64,000 bases of DNA, from positions 1 through 64,000 of the forward strand of contig DESS01000002.1 in the NCBI GenBank assembly GCA_002361335.1, in the 5' to 3' direction. The number at the start of each line of letters is the position of its first letter. Within the stretch, counting starts at the first letter, position 1. Shown piece by piece: positions 36,709 through 45,851 of the stretch. Origin of the DNA: Richelia sp. UBA3308 (GTDB lineage Bacteria; Cyanobacteriota; Cyanobacteriia; Cyanobacteriales; Nostocaceae). A program made the translations under genes and the position numbers. The notes under the pieces are model-generated. The model worked only from the letters and a program-made list of their open reading frames with translations, made no database searches and was not told where the DNA came from.

Positions 36709-37629
36709 TCAATTTCCTCAAAAATTGGCAGCTCAAATATTCGGGGAGGAGTTGTTATTCAATCTACCCTGCCTTCCCCCTGCAAGGTGCTGCTGTAATA
36801 AAATTGCACTAATAACAGCTCAAATAAATACGAGCTAATTACAAATTGAATTGCGTTTACACGCCGTGATTCGGGTGGGGTTACACTTTTTATGAATTCA
36901 ATTGCCCATCCGCGATCAATTTGCCATGCCTTCCCTCCACAAATCAAGGTTTTAGGTAAAGGCATTTGCGTAAGATGCGCGATCGCGCTGCTTTTTGCGA
37001 AAGATTCTTCTAGCAATCGGACAATATTACTTAGAATATCCTCACCAGCGCCAAGCTGCGTCGAGCCTTTGTGTGCTGTAGTGTCGGGTTACCCCCGATC
37101 GCCCCATTCCCCAATTCGGTTTTTGGATAACTCCAATTAACTCATCATTTACAGCACTAGCTGCCTGGGCAAATCGAGGCAAGGGGCGTATACTTTCTCC
37201 GAATCCTGGAGTCAGTTTTTAAGTCTCCCTGCCGGGGAACACATAAAAGTGACCCCTAGCTCTACATCTCCCGCCCTATTAGCAGAGAGTTTTGAGCTTC
37301 GCGACTATTTATAAATCATAAAATGTGGGAGAAGCAATTGGACGAAGCCGGTACAATAATAACTGATTCACATTGGTAGCCATCAACAATCATCTAGAAA
37401 ACGTTCTTTAATCTGCCGATGCTTTATCGGGAATAATATCCCAGCGTCTTACACTCTACAATATAGAAAACTTTAGCGCTCCATACATAGCGGTTGGTGA
37501 ATCAGTTCGTTCCGTTGCAGCGCCAGAAAATTTCTCTTCATCTCATTCTAACGCAAGGTCGTGAAAAATCAATTCCAAGTTTATGTTAAATTGGAGGGCA
37601 ATTTTACAACTACGATTACCCTCTAATAA
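36709..37629 (-). other. Long gap upstream of rne, possible 5' leader
   Basis: 921 bases between the radical SAM gene and rne, all in the leftward direction. It has no credible gene but contains GC-rich, potentially structured stretches (around 37205-37290, with GGCGGGAGATG and CCCCGGCAGGGAGAC read leftward) and T-rich segments. rne leaders are long and self-regulatory in other bacteria, so this is a plausible leader. Confidence 0.5.
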
Positions 37630-40242
37630 TCAAACCGCTAAAATTAGCTTACTACGATGTATGTGCAGCAGTTGGAATTCCGTTGCCGTTACAATTTCAA
37701 GCATAAATGGAATTTGTTCCGGACGCAACAGTGTACCATCATTGCGACAAGCTCCCACATACCGCAACTCGACAGCACTACTAAATGTATTATCTGGGGC
37801 AGCCAATTCGACCAATGCTTTCCGGACGAACTCTAACTCGAACAAACGTTCGCGCAGATTTACCTGTTTGATTTTACCTTTTTTCGTTTTATGCTGCACC
37901 CAAATTTCTTCTTTTATTTTGATTGCTTCAAGCCAATCTTGCCATTGAGATGAAGTTACTTCCCGATTACAACTTACAGTAATCAAATACTCTGCAGCTT
38001 CGATCACTTGAGATGCGCTGTTTGATTTTAAGTCTAGCTGCAATACATCATATATCGGCATACCTGCGGGTAATTCTTTGCTCAAATCTTTTCGGAAACT
38101 ATCAATATCAATCTCCTTAGTTAGTTCAAAATCAACAATTTCATTGTTGCTAGTAGCTCCCAAGGCTAAAGCATTTGCTATTGATATTCTTGGTTGTGGA
38201 TTATACCCACCGCTAAATGATACTGGTAATCCTGCTCGTCGCACGGCTCGGTCAAAAACTCTCATCAAATCTAGATGACCAACTAATGCCATATCACCCT
38301 GCTTGCCAAACCATACTCGCAATCGTACAGCCTTGGTAGTATTAGGAACAAAATTTCCGGTAAATTCCGGTATCGGCGGCGGCTCAATCACCACATTATG
38401 ACCAAAATCGGTACCGCAAACCCCACAATGGGAACAACCCTCAAAGGAACAATCAGGTACTATAGCAGATAATAAAGCGCGTTGCAAATCTTCCTTCAGC
38501 CACTTTTTGTCAATTCCGGTATCTATATGGTCCCAAGGCAAGGAAGCATCAAGGCGCTCGTCTGCGCTACTGCCCTCCATTAGGTTCCACTCACCCTCTT
38601 GCACTTGGCGATATTTCCAATAAAACCCAGCTTCAGCAATTGCCTGTTCCCAAGCTGTAAAAGCTTTATCTAAATTATCGAACCAGGAATCCATTCCCGC
38701 ACCCAATTCCCAAGCACGACGTAACACCGAGGCTAAGTTTCTGTCTCCTCTACCAACAAAATCTTCCATCGCCGAAATTCGCACGTCGGTGAAATTATAC
38801 TTAACTCCCCGCATCCGACGAAATTCTTGCCGCAGTAATTCTTGCTTGCGTTTAAATTCGGCGGTAGAAACTGAGTGCCACTGAAATGGTGTATGAGGTT
38901 TGGGTGTAAAATTGGAAATTGTTAAGTTAAAATTTAAAGGCTTTTTGCCCTTTGCCCAACATTCCCGCTTTAGCCAGCTTACCGTTTGAGCAATGCCTAA
39001 TACATCTTCATCAGTTTCACCAGGTAAGCCAATCATAAAGTATAGCTTTACTTTATCCCAACCTTGTTCCCAAGCTGTTTTTACCCCCCTTAATAATTCT
39101 TCATTGGTTAAACCCTTATTAACAATATCCCGCATTCTTTGAGTACCCGCTTCTGGGGCAAAAGTCAATCCACTTTGCCGTCTTCCGCCCAGGATATTAG
39201 CAATATTTTCATCAAATCTATCTACTCGCTGACTGGGTAGAGAAAGGGAAATATTTTCGTCTTTGAGACGATTTTTGATTTCCATTCCGACTGAACTTAA
39301 AGATAAATAATCGGAACAGGAAAGGGATAACAAAGAAAATTCATTGTAACCAGTTTGACGCATCCCTTCAGTAATTGCTTCTATCACTTTATCGGGTTCT
39401 ACATCTCGCGCTGGACGAGTCAACATCCCTGGTTGACAAAATCTACAGCCTCTGGTGCAACCCCGTCGAATCTCAATCGTCAAACGGTCGTGTACGGTTT
39501 CTGCATAAGGAACCAAACCTATAGAATAAGCTGGGATAGGACTCGCAACCCGTCGGATAATCCGCTTTGGTACATCTGAACGGTTAGGATGAACCGAGCC
39601 ATCAGGAGCCATATCATAGAACTGCGGTACGTATAGACCGGGCACCTGTGTCAAATCCAGCAATAAATCTTTCCGGCTTAATAGATTTTTTTTACCTTCT
39701 TCTAAAATTAAGCCAATTTCGGGCAATAGTTCTTCACCATCTCCCAGAGCAATAAAATCGAAGAAGTCAGCATAAGGTTCGGGATTGGACGTAGCAGTTT
39801 GTCCCCCTGCAAAAATTAGGGGATAATCTCCTGTTAACCTTTCTTTCCATGTTAAAGGAATACCAGCCAAATCCAACATTTCCAAAATGTTGGTAGCTCC
39901 TAATTCGTAACTCAGGCTAAAACCCAGAATATCGAAATCAACTAGACCTCGCTTTGACTCTACAGCAAACAAAGGTGTTCTCGTTTCTCTTAACTTTGAC
40001 GTTAAATCCGCACCTGGTAGATAAGCGCGATCGCACAACTGACGAGGTTGAACATTCAATATATTATAAAGAATGACATGCCCTAAGTTAGAAGCACCAA
40101 CTTCATATACTTCTGGATAAGTTAATACCCAGCGTATCGTTGCTTCATTCCAAGGTTTCCGTTTTGCTAAAAGCTCGTTACCTAGGTAACGGGATGGTTT
40201 TAAAATATCTGACGTGATTAACTTATCTACTGCAACAGCCAC
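37630..40242 (-). CDS. B12-type radical SAM protein fused to DUF2344
   Basis: 870 residues. The N-terminal ~200 residues form a B12-binding-like domain. The radical SAM core follows, with the cluster cysteines C262, C266 and C269 in RRGCTRGCRFCQ, then FAPEAGTQRMRDIVNKG and the later core strands to about 560. A cysteine-rich link (CSFEGCSHCGVCG near 595) leads to a C-terminal DUF2344 domain (about 630-860; RVWFGKQGDMALVGHLDLMR, SGGYNPQPRISIANALALG). In many bacteria these two are separate adjacent genes next to rng/rne; here they are fused and still lie upstream of rne. The reaction is unknown; linkage suggests a role with RNA or ribosome modification. Confidence 0.9.
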   Translation of the reverse strand: MAVAVDKLITSDILKPSRYLGNELLAKRKPWNEATIRWVLTYPEVYEVGASNLGHVILYNILNVQPRQLCDRAYLPGADLTSKLRETRTPLFAVESKRGLVDFDILGFSLSYELGATNILEMLDLAGIPLTWKERLTGDYPLIFAGGQTATSNPEPYADFFDFIALGDGEELLPEIGLILEEGKKNLLSRKDLLLDLTQVPGLYVPQFYDMAPDGSVHPNRSDVPKRIIRRVASPIPAYSIGLVPYAETVHDRLTIEIRRGCTRGCRFCQPGMLTRPARDVEPDKVIEAITEGMRQTGYNEFSLLSLSCSDYLSLSSVGMEIKNRLKDENISLSLPSQRVDRFDENIANILGGRRQSGLTFAPEAGTQRMRDIVNKGLTNEELLRGVKTAWEQGWDKVKLYFMIGLPGETDEDVLGIAQTVSWLKRECWAKGKKPLNFNLTISNFTPKPHTPFQWHSVSTAEFKRKQELLRQEFRRMRGVKYNFTDVRISAMEDFVGRGDRNLASVLRRAWELGAGMDSWFDNLDKAFTAWEQAIAEAGFYWKYRQVQEGEWNLMEGSSADERLDASLPWDHIDTGIDKKWLKEDLQRALLSAIVPDCSFEGCSHCGVCGTDFGHNVVIEPPPIPEFTGNFVPNTTKAVRLRVWFGKQGDMALVGHLDLMRVFDRAVRRAGLPVSFSGGYNPQPRISIANALALGATSNNEIVDFELTKEIDIDSFRKDLSKELPAGMPIYDVLQLDLKSNSASQVIEAAEYLITVSCNREVTSSQWQDWLEAIKIKEEIWVQHKTKKGKIKQVNLRERLFELEFVRKALVELAAPDNTFSSAVELRYVGACRNDGTLLRPEQIPFMLEIVTATEFQLLHIHRSKLILAV

Positions 40243-40425
40243 TATGCTATTTTCTAGCTACTTCTAGTAATTACAGCTACTCAGTTCCAAGTTTAGCATT
40301 GATTTGTAGTTATGAGAGGGTTAAAACTGTATCAATTTGCCATTCTGGTTTTATTTTATTGCTCCTTAATAGTTATCGCGTCCTGCTTTTTTGAGAATAT
40401 TTTTGGAAAAAAAATATTACTTCGC

Positions 40426-40758
40426 TTACATGTTAGCTCTTAAAAATCTTGGATCTTCAAATATTTCAAATACTCTATCTAATTGGGTAAGTTCAAAGAT
40501 AATTCTATGGACAGGAGAAACACAGCAAAAGCAAACGCGTTGTTTTAATTGCTTTGCTCTTCTTACGATCGATACTAATGCCATCAAACCGGCACTGTCT
40601 ATAAGATCAACTTTTTCCAAGTCCAGTAATACTATTGTATTACTACATTGATTAAACGCCGCACCTAATTCTTGTTGGATTTTCACAGCATTTACAGCAT
40701 TTAAACATCCTTGAGGACTAATAATGGTAATTTTAGGATTATCAAGTATAACTTGCAT
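40426..40758 (-). CDS. STAS-domain anti-sigma factor antagonist-like protein
   Basis: A 110-residue single STAS domain. Strand-helix order and the VDLIDSAGLMALVSIVRRA motif match SpoIIAA/RsbV-type antagonists, with S55 as the phosphorylatable serine. Its partner would be a serine kinase/anti-sigma factor and a PP2C phosphatase, neither encoded nearby. Two cysteines in CFCCVSP are unusual for the family and could be redox-active, but that is speculation. The ATG at 40758 follows a clear domain start (QVILDNPKITIISPQG). Confidence 0.9.
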   Translation of the reverse strand: MQVILDNPKITIISPQGCLNAVNAVKIQQELGAAFNQCSNTIVLLDLEKVDLIDSAGLMALVSIVRRAKQLKQRVCFCCVSPVHRIIFELTQLDRVFEIFEDPRFLRANM

Positions 40759-41131
40759 AGTTACATCCTATTCAAATATTCTTTCTGGAAGGATAGATGT
40801 ATTCGACCATAATCTTTTTTTATCGCATTGACCATTCCTCAGTCGCTCTCTTTGTAGAATCTTTATTACTGGACTATTTGTGCTTAAAGATTATCACAAT
40901 CTCCAGTAAAGTGTAGCTAAATATACTTTTTTATAACTAAAGTTCAAAAATAATCTATATAACCAGCATAAATAGTTGCTGGCCTACGGAAAAATATATT
41001 TGAAAATTATTAGCTATAAAGCAAAACGGGCTAATTGTCCCACTAGCTAATCAAACATAAAGTATCCTTATTTTTTCCTTAATCATTGGCTTGTTTGTTG
41101 TGAAAATGACAAACTACTTACCTAGTTCACC

Positions 41132-41169
41132 TGTGATCCAAATCACAAGCTAGGTGATATCTGGATCAC
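41132..41169 (+). promoter_or_regulatory. CRP-type operator with a second dyad
   Basis: TGTGATCCAAATCACA (41132-41147) fits TGTGA-N6-TCACA exactly, the site of cAMP receptor proteins, including cyanobacterial SyCRP1-type regulators. A further dyad follows (GTGATATCTGGATCAC, 41154-41169), so GTGATCCA at 41133 also mirrors TGGATCAC at 41162. It ends 58 bases before the ATG of the small gene at 41228. Confidence 0.7.
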
Positions 41170-41173
41170 GCTT

Positions 41174-41198
41174 TATACTTAAATACATCTGGGATAAT
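41174..41198 (+). promoter_or_regulatory. Putative promoter of the small gene at 41228
   Basis: Two possible -10 boxes, TATACT (41174-41179) and GATAAT (41193-41198), lie just after the CRP-type site. This would place the operator centre near -46 or -65, both usual for CRP activation. No good -35 is visible, as expected for an activated promoter. Confidence 0.4.
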
Positions 41199-41227
41199 AA
41201 GTATTAAATTAATAATGGTTGCTTACT

Positions 41228-41422
41228 ATGAGAACTAAGTATGGGATTCGTCAATTAGTTGAAAGAGCTTTGGTTATCAAAAAATTAACTCCTGAAATAG
41301 AAAATGAAATCAATTCGGAACTAACTCAGATGGGTTACATTTCTGACGTTGATTACGAAGCGTTAGAACTGTTGATGGCGGAAATGGATGCGGGTAGAAT
41401 CAAGTTGGTTCCCAGCCTTTAA
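41228..41422 (+). CDS. Small conserved-looking protein, 64 residues
   Basis: From the ATG at 41228 it encodes MRTKYGIRQLVERALVIKKL followed by TPEIENEINSELTQMGYISD and an acidic ELLMAEMDAGRIKLVPSL end. It is all-helical in appearance, charged, cytoplasmic, with no membrane segment or cysteine. I recall similar small unnamed cyanobacterial proteins but cannot assign a function. A TTG three codons upstream is possible but unlikely. The most informative feature is its promoter region: a perfect CRP-type operator about 80 bases upstream suggests control by a cAMP-type regulator. The genes on either side point away or are unrelated. Confidence 0.72.
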   Translation: MRTKYGIRQLVERALVIKKLTPEIENEINSELTQMGYISDVDYEALELLMAEMDAGRIKLVPSL

Positions 41423-41668
41423 AGAAGCCTGTTTCTTCAGATATAGAAAATTTAAGCTTAGGGATTAGTTACAAGCAATAGAAATTGTAGTACCAACGGC
41501 GTGGGTATGAGGAAACTTGAAGGCTTATTTTTTTTTTGATATAATACTCAATTAGCCTCTTTTTTGATACGGTAATTTGATACGGTAAAGGGTGTGATGC
41601 GCTTCAGTTGAATATCAAACTCAACACCAAGTTTTATTGAGAAATTCAAGTAATCCCTAGTTCATAAC

Positions 41669-42013
41669 TTATTTTGATTGGCCTAGCCATAGTTGCTGAA
41701 TAAACTGATGAAGTTGTTGCTTCGCTTGTCGAGACGATTGTGGGTTTGGTTCTTTTGCTAAAATTTGGTTGTACAGTGCAATTATATGTGTATCTAAAGC
41801 TGGTTGAAACAAATTTATTGACCAGAGTAGATCGGAACTAGAACGTAAATCAGTTACTTGCATTGGTTCACATTCTTGGGTAACAAGTAATAAAGGACGT
41901 ACCCAACACAAATCACGCTCAATTACTACTTGAATAACTTCTGCATATAGCCTAGTATTGCCATACTCCAAAAAGACTATTTGTCCGGCTTGAAACTTTG
42001 TTTTAATTTCCAT
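41669..42013 (-). CDS. Conserved cyanobacterial hypothetical protein
   Basis: From the ATG at 42013 it is 114 residues: a beta-rich first half (FQAGQIVFLEYGNTRLYAEV, VIERDLCWVRPLLL) resembling a small SH3-like barrel, then a helical Gln-rich C-terminus (SSRQAKQQLHQFIQQLWLGQSK). There is no membrane segment. I do not recognise a named family. The frame opens eight codons further upstream (start at 42037), but MEIKTKFQAGQ is the more natural beginning. It diverges from clpS with about 290 bases between them; no evidence links the two. Confidence 0.7.
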   Translation of the reverse strand: MEIKTKFQAGQIVFLEYGNTRLYAEVIQVVIERDLCWVRPLLLVTQECEPMQVTDLRSSSDLLWSINLFQPALDTHIIALYNQILAKEPNPQSSRQAKQQLHQFIQQLWLGQSK

Positions 42014-42307
42014 ATTTAGGGGGCAATAGGGCGACAACCATTACGTCAGTACTACCTATTTTAAAAGCGGTGTTGCAGTTTGTGGGCAAGAAGTTGAATA
42101 GTAACCCTCGGGCAAACTAAACTAAAAAAGTAAGCTAGTACTCTCGTAATGATTATTTGCCAATGCAATAATTAATCGACCGATCAAAAACTGTTCTACT
42201 ATACTAGTATGGCAATTAGATGCTATACAATATTTAAATAACTGTTAAGTAAAGTTTATAAAACAGGTCTATTGTAGTAAACAAACGATATTCATCGCAT
42301 ACTAACC

Positions 42308-42589
42308 GTGTCAGTCGAAACCTTAGAGAAGCGTTCAACAACCCGTAAGCACGCGCCTCGGTACCGTGTTCTGCTCCATAACGATGACTACAACACTATG
42401 GAGTATGTGGTACAGACACTAATCACCACAGTACCGAGCCTCAGCCAACCCCAGGCTGTCAGTATCATGATGGAAGCCCATACAAATGGATTCGCTTTGG
42501 TTATTACTTGTGCTCAAGAACACGCTGAGTTCTATTGCGAAACTCTGAAAAATCATGGGTTAACCAGCACAATAGAACCGGAAGATTAA
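42308..42589 (+). CDS. clpS: ATP-dependent Clp protease adaptor ClpS
   Basis: 93 residues with GTG start at 42308. The core YRVLLHNDDYNTMEYVVQTL holds the N-degron-binding pocket (the N-D-D segment), and MMEAHTNGFALVITCAQEHAEFY matches the conserved second half. ClpS delivers substrates with destabilising N-terminal residues to ClpC/ClpP in cyanobacteria. The charged N-terminal extension (ETLEKRSTTRKHAPR) contacts the Clp ATPase. Cyanobacteria often have two ClpS paralogues; the canonical-looking pocket suggests ClpS1, but I cannot be certain. No clp gene is adjacent. A GAAGGAAG repeat starts right after the stop. Confidence 0.93.
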   Translation: MSVETLEKRSTTRKHAPRYRVLLHNDDYNTMEYVVQTLITTVPSLSQPQAVSIMMEAHTNGFALVITCAQEHAEFYCETLKNHGLTSTIEPED

Positions 42590-42590
42590 A

Positions 42591-42646
42591 CGAAGGAAGA
42601 AGGAAGAGCCGAAGTTGGAAGAAGGTTGGAATTGAGATGGGGATTT
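42591..42646. repeat. GAAGGAAGAAGG repeat at the clpS stop
   Basis: Begins one base after the clpS stop codon and continues into GAAGGTTGGAATTGAGATGG. It matches the element after the stop at 13728, including the trailing AATTG(A/G)GATG part. Confidence 0.75.
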
Positions 42647-42654
42647 AGACCGGA

Positions 42655-42677
42655 GGCGGAGCATCTCCGGCTCCGCC
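42655..42677 (+). other. GC-rich hairpin after clpS
   Basis: GGCGGAGC (42655-42662) pairs with GCTCCGCC (42670-42677). A second weaker hairpin CCACC/GGTGG follows near 42693-42709. Neither has a T-run. Confidence 0.5.
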
Positions 42678-42851
42678 CCAACTCAATTCTTCCACCCTGT
42701 GACGGTGGGGAATTAAACCCATATGTTTTAGTTAAAATCAACTAAATTGTTTATACCAAGTTGCCTTCATCTTTAAAGCATGGTGTAGAAACGACAATTA
42801 GTATTGGTGTGTTTATTGTTGTTCAATCTTTACCAAGATAAAAAACTTGGC

Positions 42852-43682
42852 ATGAAAATCAACTTACTTAGTTTAGCTCAGCGCCCTGCCCCCATAAGGT
42901 TGGGCTGCTTTATTTTAAGTTTGCTTTTGCCGTGGTTATCTTATGCGGCAACCGTTTTCATTATAGTTAAGGATGAAAATACCCGGACTATTTTAACAAT
43001 GGGTATTTTAGCAATTGAATTTTTATTTTTACTGCCTTGGTGGAGTAAATACATTCATCAACAACCCCAGGGATTTCGTCATTATGGTTTAGAATTTACG
43101 GCCAAAAATGGAGTCGAGTTGCTCCGTGGTGTGGCGATTGGACTGATTAATATTCTGATATTATTCGGTTTACAAGGAATATTTGGTTGGTTAGTGTGGC
43201 AGCAACCCAGTTTTTCCATGCTGCAATTAGTTTTTGAAGGATTTGTTATTGGTTTGGGTGTAGCTTTTGCCGAGGAATTATTCTTTCGGGGGTTGATATA
43301 TGATGAATTGCAGCGAGATTATAATTCTGAAGCGGTAGTTTGGATTGTGGCGATTATATTTGCTCTATTGCATTTTATTAAACCACTACCAGAAATTATT
43401 CGTACATCGCCACAATTTTTGGGGTTATTGCTCTTAGGTTTAGCATGCGCTTGGGCTAAACGCAGTTGCAGAGGGCGCTTAGGCTTACCCATAGGAATTC
43501 ACGGGGGTTTAGTTTGGGGTAATTATATTATCGAGGTCGGGAAACTGATAAAATATACAGGCACGACTCCCCAATGGGTTACTGGTGTGAATAATAATCC
43601 TTTGGCTGGGGTAATGGGTTTATTCGGTTTAACATTGCTAGCGTTGTGGATGCGCCAAAAACAGTTAAAAGTTAAAAGTTAA
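42852..43682 (+). CDS. CPBP family intramembrane glutamic endopeptidase
   Basis: From the ATG at 42852, 276 residues with about seven membrane helices. The C-terminal half is the CPBP/Abi domain. AFAEELFFRGLIYDELQ carries the catalytic EExxxR motif (E141, E142, R146), IIFALLHFIKP the second motif with its histidine, and GIHGGLVWGN the third. Such proteins (Rce1 relatives) cleave within membranes; the substrate is unknown. The frame is open 16 codons upstream, but that part looks non-coding. The last codons (QLKVKS) and stop are made of GTTAAAA heptamer repeats, so the C-terminus is repeat-derived. Confidence 0.88.
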   Translation: MKINLLSLAQRPAPIRLGCFILSLLLPWLSYAATVFIIVKDENTRTILTMGILAIEFLFLLPWWSKYIHQQPQGFRHYGLEFTAKNGVELLRGVAIGLINILILFGLQGIFGWLVWQQPSFSMLQLVFEGFVIGLGVAFAEELFFRGLIYDELQRDYNSEAVVWIVAIIFALLHFIKPLPEIIRTSPQFLGLLLLGLACAWAKRSCRGRLGLPIGIHGGLVWGNYIIEVGKLIKYTGTTPQWVTGVNNNPLAGVMGLFGLTLLALWMRQKQLKVKS

Positions 43683-43808
43683 AATTTATTCACTTTATTC
43701 TCTAAAAAAACTCTTAAAGTTCTTATGGAAACCGTTTATTTCAGGTAAAAATTTATCCCTCACTCCCTCCCTCTCTCACTCCGAAACTCAATTCCTGATA
43801 GTTATCTT

Positions 43809-44972
43809 TCACTCAGCAAGGGGAGTATTTAAAGGCAGGCTGATGTAACCCCATTTATCGCCTACTTTCACCCATGCCTGACCTATTTTTCCATCGACTG
43901 CACTTCTTTGGTATAAAAATAAATCACTTGCATGGTCAAATTGCGGCGAAATAATCATTTGACCGCTTTTATCAATATAGCCCCATTTCTGATTAATGTT
44001 TACCTTTGCCATGCCTTGAGAAAATCTACCAGTGTCGTCAAATTGTGGCTTAATAACAAGTTTACCTTTCTTGTTTATATAACCATATTTATCATTTATC
44101 CATACTGATGCCAAGCCGTTAGAAAAATTGCTAGCTTCTAGAAAAGACGGCTTAATATGAAATCTACCTTTGCGATTTATATATCCCCACTTGCTATTAT
44201 TACTTGCTAATGCCAATCCTTCAGAAAATCTCCACACTCGTTCAAATTGAGGTGCGATCGCCAATTTACCTTTGTGATTGATATAACCCCATTTTCCATC
44301 AATTTTAACTGCTGCCATATCTTCATTAAAATAACCAGCATCGTTAAATTGGGGTTTAATGACAAAATTTCCATTTTTATTGATATAGCCCCATTTCTCG
44401 CCCAATTTAACTGGTGCTAGTGCCAGTTTATTCACAACCTGACTTTGCCGATCTATTGCAAAAGACATGGCATTGTCAAATTGAGGCTCGATCGCAAATT
44501 TCCCAACTTTATTAATGTAACCCCATTTATCCCCTAATTTGACCAGTGCCACTCCTTGAGAAAATTCCCTAGCAGCATCAAATTGGGGTTTAATGGCTAA
44601 CAGACCATTTTGATTAATATATCCCCATTTACCATCCATATTCACCCATGCTAGCCCTTCGGAGAATTCTCCAGCAGCATCAAATACAGGGGGTATAACC
44701 ACCCTACCAATATGATTAATATATGCCTTACGATAACCAATATATACTGAAGCCAAACCTTCTGAAAATCCGCTTACAGATGTAAATTTTGGCTGAATTA
44801 TAAAAGTAAAATTGTTATTTGTATTATTTTGTAGACGTTTAGTTAATGAATTATTGGGCTTGGAAAAAGCTGGTGGTAAAGATATTAGCCAAGCCAAAGT
44901 TACAACTAAAGCAGAAATTGCTGTTAATCGGTTGCCAGCTAGGGAAAAAGTTGCTTTGGGCGATACAACCAT
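43809..44972 (-). CDS. WG-repeat protein, exported
   Basis: 387 residues. An N-terminal hydrophobic segment (LTAISALVVTLAWLISLPPAF, about 17-37) is a signal peptide or anchor. The rest consists of eight WG (KWGYI) repeats of about 40-47 residues, each of the form KWGYIN..G...I.PQFD.A..FSEGLA.V, preceded by one degenerate copy (KAYINHIG). WG repeats form beta structures that likely bind ligands or partners; no enzyme activity is evident. One repeat near residues 165-190 is expanded by about 10 residues (SFAIDRQSQVVNKLALAPV). It stands alone. The function is unknown, probably periplasmic. Confidence 0.88.
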   Translation of the reverse strand: MVVSPKATFSLAGNRLTAISALVVTLAWLISLPPAFSKPNNSLTKRLQNNTNNNFTFIIQPKFTSVSGFSEGLASVYIGYRKAYINHIGRVVIPPVFDAAGEFSEGLAWVNMDGKWGYINQNGLLAIKPQFDAAREFSQGVALVKLGDKWGYINKVGKFAIEPQFDNAMSFAIDRQSQVVNKLALAPVKLGEKWGYINKNGNFVIKPQFNDAGYFNEDMAAVKIDGKWGYINHKGKLAIAPQFERVWRFSEGLALASNNSKWGYINRKGRFHIKPSFLEASNFSNGLASVWINDKYGYINKKGKLVIKPQFDDTGRFSQGMAKVNINQKWGYIDKSGQMIISPQFDHASDLFLYQRSAVDGKIGQAWVKVGDKWGYISLPLNTPLAE

Positions 44973-45099
44973 AAAATTGTGTATAAATGTTAATCCTGAT
45001 GTTTACCAGTTAGATAAAGGTTAATAATTTTTTCTATTTTCAAATAAATTTAGTCTAACTAGTTTGATAACGTTTATTCTTGGTTGAATGTTCCTGTAT

Positions 45100-45333
45100 C
45101 ACCAATCCATGAACAGCTGTACGCTAAGCACTGAACAAAGCGTAAATATTGCTGAATTTCGGTGAGGATACAGCCAGACTTTCGTTATAAGGGTTATGAC
45201 ACTTTCGGGTGCTTTCCAGCCTGAAACCCTGTCGCCAGTAATTAAACAGGTGTATTTAGCCGTCGCCAGTGTTGCTGGCATGACAAGCCCTTATAACCGT
45301 GTCGAGGAAAACTTTACCCGCTCTGCGGAGGAC
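45100..45333 (+). ncRNA. HEARO / omega RNA upstream of the iscB relic
   Basis: The ~230 bases directly before the IscB-like frame look like the HEARO (omega) RNA that guides IscB nucleases. Visible structure: TACGCT (45120-45125)/AGCGTA (45139-45144); a 10-base long-range helix GTTATAAGGG (45184-45193)/CCCTTATAAC (45288-45297); GCCAG (45265-45269)/CTGGC (45275-45279); and CCGC/GCGG (45318-45328), which contains part of the ribosome binding site of the ORF. The guide would lie at the 5' end, so the exact 5' boundary and the guide are not fixed here. The RNA appears better preserved than the protein gene. Confidence 0.7.
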
Positions 45334-45339
45334 ATGATT

Positions 45340-45831
45340 ATGTCTAATTTCGTATTTGTACTGAATGCTGATAAACAGCCACTAAGTCCAATTCACCCTG
45401 GCAAAGCAAGAAGATTGTTAAGGCAGCACAAAGCCGCTGTTTACAGAAAATTCCCATTTACCATAATTCTCAAGGATTTAATATCCCAAGACAAGGAGCA
45501 TTACCAGCTAAAGCTTGACCCTGGCTCCAAAAATACAGAACAGATTAAATCCGCACTTGAATCTCGCAGCCAAATTAGAAGAGGTCGCCGCAGCAGAAAA
45601 ACACGTTACCGTGAACCTAGATTTTTAAACCGCCCTCGCAAAAAAGGCTGGCTTCCGCGATCAATCCTAAGCCGCATAGAAAATGTCATCACGTGGGTTA
45701 AACGCATTGTTCGTTACGTCCCCATAACGGGGATATCCCAAGAGCTAGTAAAGTTTGATACTGACGCTTTACATAATGATGAGATTACCGGGAAGGAGTA
45801 CCAACAAGGAACCTTAAAAGGTATGAGGTAA
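45340..45831 (+). pseudogene. iscB: Truncated IscB (RRXRR/RuvC) nuclease gene
   Basis: The frame starting MSNFVFVLNADKQPLSPIHP has the PLMP/RRXRR-type N-terminus, RuvC-I LKLDPGSK (D60), the arginine-rich bridge helix RRGRRSRKTRY and RuvC-II ISQELVKFD. About 25 residues that normally separate RuvC-I from the bridge helix are missing: PGSKNT runs directly into EQIKSALESR. Near 45824 one base has been lost. Restoring it turns GMR-stop into GYEVKEYLQ, as in intact family members, after which similarity ends. The HNH domain and RuvC-III are absent. An SD (CGGAG, 45326-45330) precedes the ATG. The gene cannot encode an active RNA-guided nuclease. A GTG/ATG-extended frame from 45196 is just the RNA region. 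Confidence 0.85.
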
Positions 45832-45851
45832 AAGAATATCTACAGTCTTTT

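Noticed and set aside
36759..37016. Leftward ORF in the gap upstream of rne
   Set aside because: No domain and no RBS; more likely untranslated leader.
43809..44972. Rightward ORF at 44812-45024 opposite the WG-repeat gene
   Set aside because: Antisense to the signal-peptide region; no support as a gene.
45196..45339. N-terminal extension of the IscB frame
   Set aside because: The DNA is the HEARO RNA and the family start is MSNFVF at 45340 with its own RBS.
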